In this document: positions 44,575 through 54,325 of the stretch, one piece after another
Position numbering within the stretch: the stretch's first letter is position 1
How the letters are laid out: each line of letters opens with the position of its first letter
Assembly: GCA_039602395.1 (NCBI GenBank)
Contig: JBCNJP010000025.1
Location: 44,721,980-44,785,979, forward strand
DNA from: Deinandra increscens subsp. villosa
Lineage: Eukaryota > Streptophyta > Magnoliopsida > Asterales > Asteraceae
Direction of reading: 5' to 3'
DNA: 64,000 nucleotides
Notes under the pieces: model-generated
Told to the model about the DNA's origin: nothing
The model's database searches: none
What the model saw: only the letters and a program-made list of their open reading frames with translations
Position numbers and translations under genes: made by a program

Positions 44575-45413
44575 AATAAAGAAAGACTTGGTGAAGTCAG
44601 GCAAAGCAAGAACTGGGGGAGAGCTAAGAGCCTTTTTGAGCTGCTCAAAAGCCATTTGCGTTGTAGCAGACCATACGAAACTATCCTTCTTTAGCAGATC
44701 AGTAAGTGGTCTTGCTAAGACCCCAAAGGACTTCATAAATCGTCTGTAATACCCTGTAAGCCCCAAGAACCCCCTCAGTTGTTTCAGATTAATTGGAGTA
44801 GGCCACGTTTGGATAGCCTCAATCTTCCTTGGGTCAGTGGATACCCCTACACCTGAAATGATATGACCAAGATATTCTACTTGGAAACCAACAAAGTTGC
44901 ACTTAGACAACTTAGAAACTAATTGGTGTTGTCTCATAAGAAGCAAAACTTCTTTAAGATCCTGAATATGAGAAGCCAAATCTTTGCTGTAGACTAAAAT
45001 ATCATCAAAGAAGACCAAGACCGTTTACCTCAGAAGCGGTTTAAAAACAGAATTCATCAAAGCTTGAAATGTAGCAGGGGCGTTTGTAATGCTAAAAGGT
45101 AGCACAACAAACTCAAATAGGCATTGATGAGTGCAAAAAGTTATCTTGCATATATCATCTTCAAACATGTGATTTGGTGATACCCCGATCGAAGATCCAA
45201 TTTAGAGAAGATTGTGGCACCTCCCAACTAATCCAATAATGCTTCTATCAGTGGTATAGGGTACCTGTTCTTGATTGTTGCCTCATTTTTTAATCTTCGG
45301 TAATCGATACAAAGCCTCCAAGTTCCATCTTTTTTCCTTACTAGCACCACCGGAGATGTAAAAGGGCTGACACTTTCCCTTATTACCCCAGAAGCTAACA
45401 ACTCCTCAGTCAT
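44575..45413 (-). pseudogene. Chromovirus reverse transcriptase
   Basis: RT blocks in order: ELLASGVIRESVSPFTSPVV, KKDGTWRLCIDYRRLKNEAT, RYPIPLIEALLD, then a decayed stretch (45227-45020). The catalytic FFDDILVYSKDL at about 45012 is followed by LSKCNFVGFQVEYLGHIIS, KQLRGFLGLTGYYRRFMKSF and the start of RNase H (PPVLALPDFTKSF). The catalytic DD pair is present, but the frame is broken between 45228 and 45018. The 3' side is interrupted by the 42220-44569 insertion. Confidence 0.85.
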
Positions 45414-45418
45414 TGTTT

Positions 45419-46396
45419 CTATAATATTCTTTTGAGTATTGGATACCTATAAGCCCTTTGGTTGATAGTGATCAACTCATCCTTCAAAAGAATTCTGTGT
45501 TCGCAGGCACGTGAAGGAGGTAAGGTAGATAAAGGCTGAACAATATCATCAAACTCAGTTAACAAAGCTTGCACTGAAGGAGGTAAATCTACTGCCTTAA
45601 CTATAGCTTGATGTTGAAAATTAGTAGTGTCCTCCACCTGAATACTGAACAAATGAGCTTGGGTCATGGAACCACCGTCCTTGAGTAAAGAATCCATAGA
45701 CTCTATAGAACACAAAGAAAGCTTATTGGAATGAGCCCCTTTGATTTGAAAGACCTGATTTCCAACCTTAAATTGCATAGTGAGATGTTGGAAGTTCCAC
45801 ATTATGTCATTCAAAGTTTGTAGCCATTGGATTCCAAGCACCATGTCATAATTCTGCAAAAGAATCAGTAGAACATCGGCCTGAAACCAAGTACCTTACA
45901 TCTGCCACTTGCATTTTGAACACTGTTTCAAACAATTCAGTTGACTACCATCTGAGATAGTAACCTTCATTAAAGGAACTGTTTGATAGGGACAATGTAG
46001 TTTTAATGCCAACTTCTCATCCAAAACATTATGGGTCGAACCCGAATCGACCAGAATATGGATTGGCTTGTTACCCACTATACGTTGGACTTGCATAGTA
46101 GAAAAAGACTGCACTCCAGAAATAGCATTCAAAGAAATAACTGGCTCAAACTCCACTCTGGTATCTACTATACTATCTTCCTCCTCCTCATCTACATCCA
46201 TTTCTATCATAAACAATTTGGCTTTACACTTGTGGCCTGGTACATACTTTTCACTACAGCCAAAACATTCAGCCAAAACATTCACCTCTTGCTCTTTTCT
46301 CATCCATCTCTTTATTGGTGAGATGCTTCTGAAATCTATTTCTATTAACTGGCTGAACATTTGTGGGAGTAGGTAATAAAGGTAATTTGGCTGCAC
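45419..46396 (-). pseudogene. Chromovirus gag knuckle and aspartic protease
   Basis: A zinc knuckle variant CFGCSEKYVPGHKC is followed by an acidic linker and the protease motif IHILVDSGSTHNVLDEKLAL with catalytic DSG intact. After a frame change near 45890 the domain continues YDMVLGIQWLQTLNDIMWNF, the conserved 'D..LG..WL..L' end of retropepsin-like proteins, and the linker to RT. Confidence 0.8.
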
Positions 46397-46470
46397 TTAT
46401 AGGATTCTTAATTTTTGGTAAAAAGTTAGTGTAAGAACTTCTTGAATTGCCAAAACTAGATAACTGCCCC

Positions 46471-47203
46471 TTAGATCCCACATTCAATTGTGACATTAAG
46501 ATTGGCTTCTTGAATCTTAGCCAATGAGTAAGCCTCCTTAAGAGATTGAGGTTTAAGCAGTCTCAATTGACTACTAATAGCAGGTTGTAAACCATGAATA
46601 AAGATGCTAATAGCATATGATTCTGATAGAACAACTTTATTAAGTAGGGAATCAAACAAATCACAGTATTCCTTCAAGGTACCTAACTGTTGTAAGGAGA
46701 TAATTTCTTCCATTGCACTATCAACCGCTGAATTAGAGAAGCGATATATTATAAGATATAGTACTGATTGTAACTCCACGAGTCTTCATATGTGCTTGAT
46801 GCCATTGAAGCGCTTTATCCTCCAAATGAATCACAACATACTTCAGTTTGTTAACTTCTGAAGTCTCATCAACAGCAAAGAATTGATCCACTTTGTATAT
46901 CCAACCATCGACATCTTCACCTGTAAACTTCGGAAATTCAAGCTTGCAAAAACGACTGTTTATCCTGTTGTTGTTAGTTTCATCAGTATTCGTGACCAGA
47001 ATTGTGCGAGGACCTCCGTTATCTTTGTTCAAATTCGCAGAATTGACACTTCGAGTCAGATCTGCTATGGTGGCGTTAACAGCAGCGAAGGAATCATTGT
47101 TCGGTGATTTGAATTCCGCCATCCTGTTGACCAATTGCTGCAGAATCTTCTCGTGATCTTTCACCATTTTTTCCAGCTCCTGATTGCGTGTATTAGTCAC
47201 CAT
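46471..47203 (-). pseudogene. Chromovirus gag
   Basis: It starts MVTNTRNQELEKMVKDHEKI at 47203 with a predicted N-terminal coiled coil, then the capsid region (CKLEFPKFTGEDVDGWIYKV, YVVIHLEDKALQWHQAHMKT). A frameshift near 46750 moves to LGTLKEYCDLFDSLLNKVVL and FIHGLQPAISSQLRLLKPQS, the typical second half of the gypsy capsid. Confidence 0.83.
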
Positions 47204-47268
47204 CGGATTTGGGGATAGTTACCGGAATTAACGCCGGCGGTGGTGGATTAGGTCGTCGGAGCCGATTG

Positions 47269-47280
47269 GCTCTGATACCA
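47269..47280 (-). other. Chromovirus primer-binding site
   Basis: TGGTATCAGAGC on the minus strand, three bases inside the 5' LTR; matches initiator tRNA-Met. Confidence 0.88.
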
Positions 47281-47283
47281 AAT

Positions 47284-47495
47284 TGATAGAAGAATTTGAG
47301 AGAGTCAGGAATTGAGAGTCGTCAATCATGCATAGCTTTCATTACTGTTATGAATTCGGTTATATACATGATTTGATTACAACGACTAACAGAATTGAAA
47401 CGAACTACCAGCAACAACGATGAACAACCCATGTTACAATCTAACCCTCTGAAAACATAAAGTGCCAAGCCCTCCAATTATTATGATATGTAACA
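47284..47495 (-). repeat. Chromovirus 5' LTR (212 bp)
   Basis: Same termini (TGATAGAAG/TGTAACA) and length as the 37948 LTR; followed by TSD CATGA at 47496-47500. Confidence 0.9.
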
Positions 47496-47856
47496 CATGA
47501 ACACTTCCAATAGTTAGGCAAGGTATAAGGCCTCCAAATTGCGATTCCTATGCTCAAATTGCAGCTCCTAACCTCTTGATTCAAGATTTCGAATTTGGAG
47601 GCTTGAGGGAACATGACTTTATTCTCTAGATGTTTCTCACGATATCATCCAGATCCCTCTTTTTTTAATTAATTAAACTTTGATTAATTACAGCTTCAGC
47701 CCCTTTAACTTATGTTTAGGTTACTTAAAACCCAAATTCTATTTTTTACTTAAGCAACCTCCAACTTCATATAAGCATATTTTTGCTTATTAAGTTAGAT
47801 ATAACATTATTCTACATCATACATAACACATGAATTTTACAAATCGGGATGTTACA

Positions 47857-48224
47857 TCAGTTATCTAAGTTTCTGTTCAAGATCGCCTCTCAAGCGTTTT
47901 ATTCGTTTGGGTTTAGATTTGCTTTTCTTCGTTTCAAAGGTTGTATTATTTATGATTCTTGTAATCTGGTCACATTCGTCAAGTTTTAGTTTAAAATTTA
48001 TCACATATTCACAATTAAATTTATAATTTGTTCAATATCGTGTGTTTGAATTCATCTCATACATATTTTTCAACATAAACAAAGAAAAATACACACAAAC
48101 CCACTTCTCTTAAACAAGATAAGTGGACCACGAACTTAGCACCACACCCTCAGTGGAGTTTCTGATACATATATAACACATACAAATAAGTGTATGATAT
48201 TATATAACTCGCCAAACAATTTTA
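47857..48224. other. Noncoding flank right of the nested stack
   Basis: T-rich, intron- or UTR-like bases that would join 32844 if the outer element were excised. No gene is visible. Confidence 0.4.
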
Positions 48225-48840
48225 AATAAGCTAGTGTCAAGCGATATATTACCAGTTTTGTTGGCAGCGAGGCAAAGGAGTGAAGGACCTCCACATACAT
48301 AACCCAGGGTTACCTGCATAACTCTCTGTTGATGCATTAACATTCTTAAAAACAAGAACCTGCCCATATAATTTGCAACATTAAACTCCTTAATGCGATT
48401 AAGCATCTCGAATTCCATAGGAATCTAACCTGAAAACTGGTTCATATCGAGTTTGAGGACATTAAGGTACGAACAGTTGGCAAGGTCACGAGGAATACGT
48501 CCCGAGAAGTTGCTTGAGGATAGATCAAGAGATTTTATAAAAGGTAACAACATCTTGGATATGTTGTTTGGAAGATTTCCAAATAAGCGGTTTCCGGAAA
48601 GGTCTAATCCTGTCAACGAGGTGCAATTTGCAAGTCCTAACAGGCAACATGCCCTTGAGTCCCACGTCTACGAGGTTAATGTTTAAAACCCTGTCCCCAT
48701 TGGGATGCCAACATTTAACGACCAAAAACCTGCAAATGTATCCCGTGGCATTTTTAATGAAATCCCAAGTAGATAAGAGACCTTCAGGATATTCCACTGA
48801 ATATTTAAATGATATCAGGCAACTGATATCAGTGGTAGCA
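48225..48840 (-). pseudogene. BIR-type LRR receptor-like kinase, N-terminal fragment, broken
   Basis: BIR proteins are BAK1-interacting plasma-membrane receptor-like kinases that restrain immune signalling. Reading leftward: the LRR N-cap (YPEGLLSTWDFIKNATGYIC, KCWHPNGDRVLNINLVDVGL), then after a 1-base frameshift near 48645 GLANCTSLTGLDLSGNRLFG, SLDLSSSNFSGRIPRDLANC and SYLNVLKLDMNQFSG. TAG at 48428-48430 replaces the Gln codon of the usual GQIP. Beyond it IPMEFEMLNRIKEFNVANYM is still readable, and another indel disrupts the NPGLCGGP motif near 48290. No signal peptide, transmembrane segment or kinase domain is present. Single-exon layout is typical of the family, so this is either a processed-like or a truncated duplicate. 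Confidence 0.8.
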
Positions 48841-49202
48841 CAATTGCTAAATGGTGAGGCACATAAGTATCAAAACACATGTAACAATTATAGATCGGTT
48901 GCACGCCATCGGACGAGAAAATTAAAGGATTTATATAGGAAAATGTGGAACCTCCAAAGCATAGAATGAAAGAATGAAATGATAAAATGAACGCACAGAT
49001 GAAACATGAGTGCATATCATTCATTAAAATTTGATATTTCATGCAATTTGTATCAAAACTAGTTTAAAATCTGGCCTGTGCTTTGTGGCTGGAACCGGTA
49101 TTAAATAATATTTCTTTTAATTTATTAACAAAAAAACTGATTGTACAATGACAAAAATAACTTTTGCCAACCAAAGCAATTAACAAATACATATTTTGTA
49201 AT
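48841..49202. other. Noncoding spacer up to the MULE
   Basis: Sequence upstream of the receptor-kinase fragment; no signal peptide exon recognised. It ends in TTTTGTAAT (49194-49202), the left target-site duplication of the MULE. Confidence 0.45.
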
Positions 49203-49405
49203 GGAAAATTGGTTTTAAATAATCCCAAGTTTTGATGTTTGGTCTGCAATAATCCCAAGTTTAAAAATAGTTCCCAGTAGTCCCACGTTTCACTGTATTT
49301 GTTTCTAGTGGTCCCACCGTTAACAAGACTAACACCGTTAGTTTTTTTGATGACGTGGCAAATGAGTTGGCTTTTTTCTTTTTTTTTTAAATACAATTTC
49401 CATGT
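49203..49405 (+). repeat. Left TIR of the MULE
   Basis: Contains paired AATCCCAAGTTT phrases and GTTAACAAGACTAACACCGT; matches the right TIR almost throughout. Confidence 0.93.
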
Positions 49406-49640
49406 GGATAAGATTTATCCTTTTATGTTATTTTAATTTAACAAGATCACGTTATCTCTTTTTTCCCCCAAGCCCTCATCGAACTTCAAAAAAATGTCCA
49501 GACACGTTTAGGAACCCTAATTCGAACGAGCAGTGCCTTCTTTCTTCAAGTTTCGAACAAGCTGATCAGATGATTTCGCAGATTATTTGATTTCTCACGT
49601 CACCAATTCGAACCCTAGATCGCTACCTTTCTGTCCAACG

Positions 49641-50483
49641 ATGAGAGGCGTCATCTCCTTCAATCTCAACTATGGTGGGAAGGTAATTACAGAACCAGAA
49701 ATTAGGTATGAAGGTGGCGAATCACAGCTTGTAGATATTGAGATCGACAAACTGTCTTACTTCGAAATTCTGGATTACGTAATGGAACTCGATAGAATGA
49801 GATACAAATCGAAGGAACAGGTATGCTTGTATTGGCTTCATCCGGACACCAAGATTGAAGATTACTTGTTTCAACTTAGTGATGATAAAGATGTAAGTGA
49901 AATGCTTTATATAGTAGGCTGTGATTTTTCTGGAATCTTAAATGTGTATGCTACTTTGTGGGATAAAAGTCTGACCAAAATATTATGCACAACCCCACAC
50001 CCGAACAGTAATGTGGTAGCCCAAGGCAGTAGTGCAGAAGCCCAACCCATTAAACTGCAAGCCCATAAGCCTCTCAGCCCAATCCCAGATAAAGTTACTA
50101 GTTCCATTGTTAGCAGATCTGATGTATCTGGTTCAGAACACTCTGAAGATGAAAACTTTGTAGAAGAAGAGCAAGAGGTGTTGGTAAATGATGTGGTTTT
50201 AGGTGCTACATCAGACTCAGATGATGAAGAGTGGAGGGATTCTGCAATTGCTATAGAAAATGATAACAACACACAAGAGCAGTCAAACAAGTTGATTATT
50301 TCAAACTTTGTTAATGCGAAGGTAGATCCAGAACCTGAGGTTGAAGTTGGTTACAGTAGTTATGATGACTCTGATGGTGATGTCAACTCACCAGGTGAAA
50401 GTGAGGACGATGATATTAGAGGTAAGAAGAACAAGCTGAATGTTCCTGTAAGGTTTGACATCTGTGGTCAAAACCATGTTTGA
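49641..50483 (+). CDS. PB1-like N-terminal domain protein of a MULE (transposase part deleted)
   Basis: Start chosen at 49641 because MRGVISFNLNYGGKVITEPE is the usual beginning of this family; an upstream in-frame ATG at 49587 adds 18 non-matching residues. Residues 1-105 resemble the PB1-like domain found at the N-terminus of many plant MuDR-type transposases (SYFEILDYVMELDRMRYKSK, CLYWLHPDTKIEDYLFQLSD). Residues 150-270 are acidic and Ser-rich, as in full-length proteins before the transposase. The last ~12 residues run into a short direct repeat (50447-50590), so the C-terminus is a product of deletion. A GAGGTAAGAA donor-like site near 50420 could mark an ancestral exon end. Confidence 0.68.
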   Translation: MRGVISFNLNYGGKVITEPEIRYEGGESQLVDIEIDKLSYFEILDYVMELDRMRYKSKEQVCLYWLHPDTKIEDYLFQLSDDKDVSEMLYIVGCDFSGILNVYATLWDKSLTKILCTTPHPNSNVVAQGSSAEAQPIKLQAHKPLSPIPDKVTSSIVSRSDVSGSEHSEDENFVEEEQEVLVNDVVLGATSDSDDEEWRDSAIAIENDNNTQEQSNKLIISNFVNAKVDPEPEVEVGYSSYDDSDGDVNSPGESEDDDIRGKKNKLNVPVRFDICGQNHV

Positions 50484-50830
50484 CTTAGTAATTTGATTTG
50501 ATAATATTTGACTTTTTGCTAGTTAAATCAATGTTTTGGTTAGTATGTAAGGTTTGACATCTGTGGTCAAAACCATGTTTTGGTTAGTATGATAATTTGG
50601 TTCAAACTATGTAAGGTTTAAGAACTGGGAACAACTGTGGTCAAATCCATGTTTTGGTTGCTATGAATTTGCTTACTGATATGATAATTAAATGTTGTTG
50701 CAGATTCTATGAATTTGAATTCTTGTACTCACATTTGATAATTGAATCAAATGTGAGAGCCATAAAATATGGCATACCAACTTTGACAATATGGCATACC
50801 AACTTTGACCATATGGCATACCAGTTTTGG
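50447..50830. repeat. Short direct repeats at the deletion point inside the MULE
   Basis: GTAAGGTTTGACATCTGTGG and the following AAAACCATGTTT occur at about 50448 and 50546. TTGGTTGCTATGAATTTGC occurs at 50655 and 50826. ATATGGCATACCA occurs three times between 50767 and 50822. The nested repeats sit where the transposase body should be. Confidence 0.75.
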
Positions 50831-51216
50831 TTGCTATGAATTTGCTTACTGATATGATAATTCGAAGGTTTGACAAAGAAAAGGCAGCGACCAAATTTTA
50901 CCATATTAAATAGCTTACCAACTTTGCAACCATTTAAGTTGGCATACTGTTCGAAACTTGCAGCCCTACATGATCTACAAAACTGGTTGCAGCCACAAGA
51001 TTTGACCATATAATTTGCAGCCCTACATGATCCACAAAAACTGCAGCTATATGACCACCAAAACTACTTAAAAATTCCAACAAACTTCGACCATTTGACC
51101 ACCAAACTACAGTCATACATGATCTAGCATTTCAATCCCAATTCATTCCAAACAAAACAGAACCATTAAGACTTCCATTTCATTCAATTCCAAGTCAATA
51201 CAAACACATAAAAATA

Positions 51217-51713
51217 TTACATCTTAACAACAAAATAAAATCCTAGTACTCCAAAACTTAATCCAATCAAGAATTGCTTCAAAGTGATTGAATTTCCAGC
51301 CATTGCAAGCTTCATTTTCAAATTCTTGTTTTCTTCCTCTAACATAATCTTCTCCATTAGAGTGTTTTCAATCTTCAACTCCATTGCTTTGTTCTTCAGT
51401 TCATTGAATTTCCCATAAGCTCCAAGTGCAACATCTACATCCTCTTTCCAAACAAAAAATTTGCAATCGTCACTCTGTAAAAAATAAACCAAGATCAGAT
51501 TTTTTTAGTGAATTCCATACAATTAATAACACAAATACTTACAGGCCAATTAGCACATCCATAGAATTGTTGTCCGGGTCTAGTAGTTCCACGCCCAGCA
51601 ACCCTTTTCACTGAGACAATTTCATGGTTGCAGTATAGGTTGCCATCCAACCCAAGATTAATAATTTTGGGCCTGTTGTTCGAACCTGATGTCGAAGAGG
51701 AAGTAGCGCTCAT
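51217..51713 (-). CDS. GRF-type zinc finger protein, two exons, C-terminal membrane segment
   Basis: Exon 1 (51713-51543, 57 codons) and exon 2 (51474-51217, 85 codons) are joined by a 68-bp intron with GTAAGT donor and TTTTTTACAG acceptor, phase 0. Product 142 aa. The GRF-like zinc ligands are C28 and H30 (LYCNHE), C53 (FYGCANWP) and C61 (SDDCKFFVWKED). Next is a predicted coiled coil (LKNKAMELKIENTLMEKIML) and a C-terminal hydrophobic segment, FLIGLSFGVLGFYFVV. GRF fingers bind single-stranded nucleic acid in known proteins; the role of this small membrane-anchored type is unknown. No stop or frameshift is seen, and it lies wholly inside the MULE. Confidence 0.78.
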
Positions 51714-51955
51714 CTTGGTGAATTGCTTTGAACCTAATGTCGAAGAAGAAGCAGCGCTCGTTAGGTGTATGGTTCGAGACTGAATTTCCTAGAAGAAGAA
51801 GAGAAGAAGCAGTCGAACCTGCTGTGGTAGAAGATGTCGATTAGGGCTTGAAGAAAACCCCCTGCGTTTTAATTTGGGGAAACAGGATACGTGCTAAACC
51901 CTTTTTATTTGGGGGATTCTTGTTAAAATTAAAAGAAAAGAATATAAATCTAATG

Positions 51956-52157
51956 ACATGGAAATTGTATTTAAAAAAAAAGAAAAAAGCCAACTCATTT
52001 GCCACGTCATCAAAAAAACTAACGGTGTTAGTCATGTTAACGGTGGGACCACTAGAAACAAATACAAGGAAACGTGGGACCACTGGGAACTATTTTTAAA
52101 CTTGGGATTATTGCAGACCAAACATCAAAACTTGGGATTATTTAAAACCAATTTTCC
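51956..52157 (-). repeat. Right TIR of the MULE
   Basis: Reverse complement of 49203-49405 with a handful of substitutions; TSD TTTTGTAAT follows. Confidence 0.93.
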
Positions 52158-52166
52158 TTTTGTAAT

Positions 52167-52423
52167 TAGTTATAAGTTTTTAGACTTTAGACAACACATG
52201 ATTTAAGAAGCAGAAATTTGGTAATGCATAAACAACATTTTAAAGATTATTAAGGATAGGTTAAAATTAATTTTTGATTCGAAAACATAATGCTATGTCG
52301 AAAATTTAAATTTTAAAAGTGCATGGAATTGCATAATCAAATAATTCGAGAAAGAGAATAATCTAATATAAAGTAGCAAGGGGAACGTATCTTTAGAAAA
52401 ATGTTTATATGTATATATATATA
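52167..52423. other. Noncoding spacer ending in (TA)n
   Basis: AT-rich, no gene; the last ~15 bases are a TATATA run that begins the TA-flanked cluster. Confidence 0.45.
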
Positions 52424-52594
52424 GGGTTAGGTTCAAATGAGAACTTTTTCTTTTGAGAACCATTATGAGCCACTAATTTTCAGGGAAAGCATTCAAATTC
52501 AAGGTGGGAATTTCCTTATATATAACTTGTGGCTTAAAATGGTTCTCAAAAGTTCTCAAAACTATTTGTTTCTCAAATGATCCTCCCCCCCCCC
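52424..52594 (+). mobile_element. TA-flanked MITE-like element, family I, copy A
   Basis: Starts GGGTTAGGTTCAAATGAGAAC and ends GTTCTCAAA..TGATCCTCCCC, between TATATA tracts. It is the most divergent copy and lies opposite in orientation to copies B, C and D. Confidence 0.65.
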
Positions 52595-52618
52595 TATATA
52601 TATATATATATATATATA

Positions 52619-52802
52619 GGGAGAAGATCATTTGAGAACTAATTGGGTTTGAGAACTAAAAAGAACTAATCTTAGCCACTAGTTTATATATATGGAAACC
52701 CCCCCCCCCCCCCCCATGAATTTGAATGCTCCCCCCTTGAAAATTAGTGGCCCAAATTGGTTCTCAAAAGTTCTCAAAAGAAAAAGTTTTCATTTGAACC
52801 TA

Positions 52803-52806
<4 letters not shown>
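52619..52806 (-). mobile_element. TA-flanked MITE-like element, family I, copy B
   Basis: Plus strand begins GGGAGAAGATCATTTGAGAAC and ends GTTTTCATTTGAACCTAACCC, an imperfect ~20-bp terminal inverted repeat. (TA)n lies on both sides. A poly-C run of about 17 sits in the middle. Confidence 0.75.
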
Positions 52807-52850
<44 letters not shown>

Positions 52851-52851
<1 letters not shown>

Positions 52852-52880
52852 TAGGATAGAACCCGTATGTTATACGGGTT
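52851..52880 (-). other. Helitron-like 3' terminus, minus strand
   Basis: On the minus strand AACCCGTAT...ATACGGGTT forms a perfect hairpin (52880-52860), followed by CTATC and CTAG|T at 52851-52850. This fits the Helitron 3' rule. It abuts a TA tract, and no 5' end was identified. Confidence 0.5.
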
Positions 52881-52903
52881 GGATATATATATATATATAT
52901 ATA

Positions 52904-53082
52904 TAGGGAGAAGATCATTTGAGAACTAATTGGGTTTGAGAACTAAAAAGAACTAATCTTAGCCACTAGTTTATATATATGGAAAACCCCCCATGAATTT
53001 GAATGCTCCCCCTTGAAAATTAGTGGCCCAAATTGGTTCTCAAAAGTTCTCAAAAGAAAAAGTTCTCATTTGAACCTAACCC
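52904..53082 (-). mobile_element. TA-flanked MITE-like element, family I, copy C
   Basis: Nearly identical to copy B except for a shorter C run; the same ends lie between (TA)n tracts. Confidence 0.75.
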
Positions 53083-53118
53083 TATATATATATAGATATA
53101 TAGGTATATATATATGTA

Positions 53119-54029
53119 GGGGAAGGATCAAATAAAAACAAGATGTTATTGCGAAAACACGAAAACAAATATTAAAACCTCTATAACTTCCTCATACGTT
53201 AATATTTTTTTAAAAAATTTGCACCAAAAGTCTTAAAATTATGTCACCTTTAATTTTGGGAAAAAAAATTAAACATATAAAATTTCGTGATTTTTTTTTA
53301 TTATTGCACATGTGCAATAATACGTATTAATTATATTACACATGTGCAATATTAACAAAATAACGTTAATTTATTTTTTAATTTTTTCCAGAATTAAAGA
53401 TAACAGAATTATAAGATCTATGGTATAATTTTTTATCAAAAATATTAACGTATGAAAAAGTTATAGAGGTTTTAATATTATTGCACATGTGCGATAATAA
53501 TTTTTTATTGCACATGTGCGATAATAATTTTTTATTGCACATGTATAATAAAAATAAATAAAAAAAACGTTGATTTTTTTTTAATTTTCTCCAGAATTAA
53601 AGATAACAGAATTATAAGATTTATGGTGCAATTTTCTATAAAAAATTTAACATATGAAAAAGTTATAAAGGTTTTAATATTATTGCATATGTGCAATAAT
53701 AATAATAAAAAATTTATTACACCTGTGCAATAATAATTTTAAAAAAATTGATTTTCTTTTAATTTTTTTCCAGAACTATAAATAACAAAATTTTAAGGAT
53801 TTTGGTGCAAATTTTTAAAAAAATATATTAACGTATGAAAAAGTTATAGAGGTTTTGAAATTTGTGAAAAGTTCATTGTAGACACCCCCCATAGGTGCAC
53901 ATCATGCAGACACCTTTTTTCACCATTAGATCTCTTGATCTAATGGTTGTGATTAATTTTCCTTTTTGTTTTTTTCTTTTTTCTCATTATTCTGAAACTT
54001 TCACATGTGAAAAAGAGCTAATGAACCTC

Positions 54030-54033
<4 letters not shown>
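53119..54033. mobile_element. TA-flanked element, family II, with repeated palindrome TTGCACATGTGCAA
   Basis: Starts GGGGAAGGATCAAATAAAAAC with TTATTGCGAAAACA close by, and ends AGCTAATGAACCTCACCC, between (TA)n tracts. The interior holds one inverted and three direct copies of a ~170-bp unit (phrases AATTAAAGATAACAGAATTA, AAAGTTATAGAGGTTTT) separated by palindromes ATTGCACATGTGCAAT at about 53304, 53332, 53481, 53505 and 53680. No ORF. Confidence 0.6.
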
Positions 54034-54091
<58 letters not shown>

Positions 54092-54094
<3 letters not shown>

Positions 54095-54268
54095 AGAGGA
54101 TCATTTGAGAACTAATTGGGTTTGAGAACTAAAAATAACTAATCTTAGCCACTAGTTTATATATATGGAAAACCCCCACCATGAATTTGAATGCTCCTCC
54201 CTTGAAAATTAGTGGCCCAATTTGGTTATCCAAAAGTTCTCAAAAGAAAAAGTTCTCATTTGAACCTA

Positions 54269-54272
<4 letters not shown>
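54092..54272 (-). mobile_element. TA-flanked MITE-like element, family I, copy D
   Basis: GGGAGAGGATCATTTGAGAAC to GTTCTCATTTGAACCTAACCC, again between long (TA)n tracts (54034-54091 and 54273-54320). Confidence 0.75.

Positions 54273-54325
<53 letters not shown>

Larger units (their letters stand above)
37948..47495 (-). mobile_element. Ty3/gypsy chromovirus (Reina-like), complete ends, two nested insertions
   Basis: Minus-strand element with 212-bp LTRs (47495-47284 and 38159-37948), initiator-Met PBS, gag, protease, RT, RNase H, integrase, chromodomain and polypurine tract. Flanking CATGA (37943-37947 and 47496-47500) is a 5-bp target-site duplication. Short LTRs and a C-terminal chromodomain fit the Reina lineage, from memory. 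It is interrupted by the ARID element (38834-41292) inside integrase and by a non-autonomous LTR element (42220-44569) between RT and RNase H. Every coding block carries frameshifts or stops. Confidence 0.88.
32845..47856. mobile_element. Outer nested element bounded by TGTAACA...TGTTACA (TSD TCAG)
   Basis: The left end TGTAACACC (32845) and right end GGGATGTTACA (47856) form a 7-bp terminal inverted repeat. TCAG occurs immediately outside both ends. Without the chromovirus inside, the element would be about 5.5 kb. It may be a large solo LTR or a non-autonomous LTR element; no gag or pol of its own is visible, and part of its interior is the Helitron-like segment. A 4-bp duplication is shorter than the 5 bp usual for LTR elements, so the call is tentative. 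Confidence 0.5.
49203..52157. mobile_element. MULE (Mutator-like) transposon with 203-bp TIRs and 9-bp TSD
   Basis: Terminal inverted repeats begin GGAAAATTGGTTTTAAATAA on both ends (49203-49405 and 52157-51956) and differ at only a few positions. TTTTGTAAT is directly repeated at 49194-49202 and 52158-52166, the 9-bp duplication typical of Mutator elements. Inside are a plus-strand ORF with a PB1-like MuDR N-terminus and a minus-strand GRF zinc-finger gene. The catalytic transposase and zinc-knuckle domains are missing, so the element is non-autonomous. Confidence 0.93.

Noticed and set aside
53300..53720. CRISPR-like array of palindromes
   Set aside because: Repeats are embedded in larger ~170-bp units, spacers are themselves repeated, and the context is plant transposons.
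54061..54092. Coding region ending in a Tyr-Ile repeat (53895-54092)
   Set aside because: The frame simply runs into the (TA)n tract; it has no similarity or composition of a gene.
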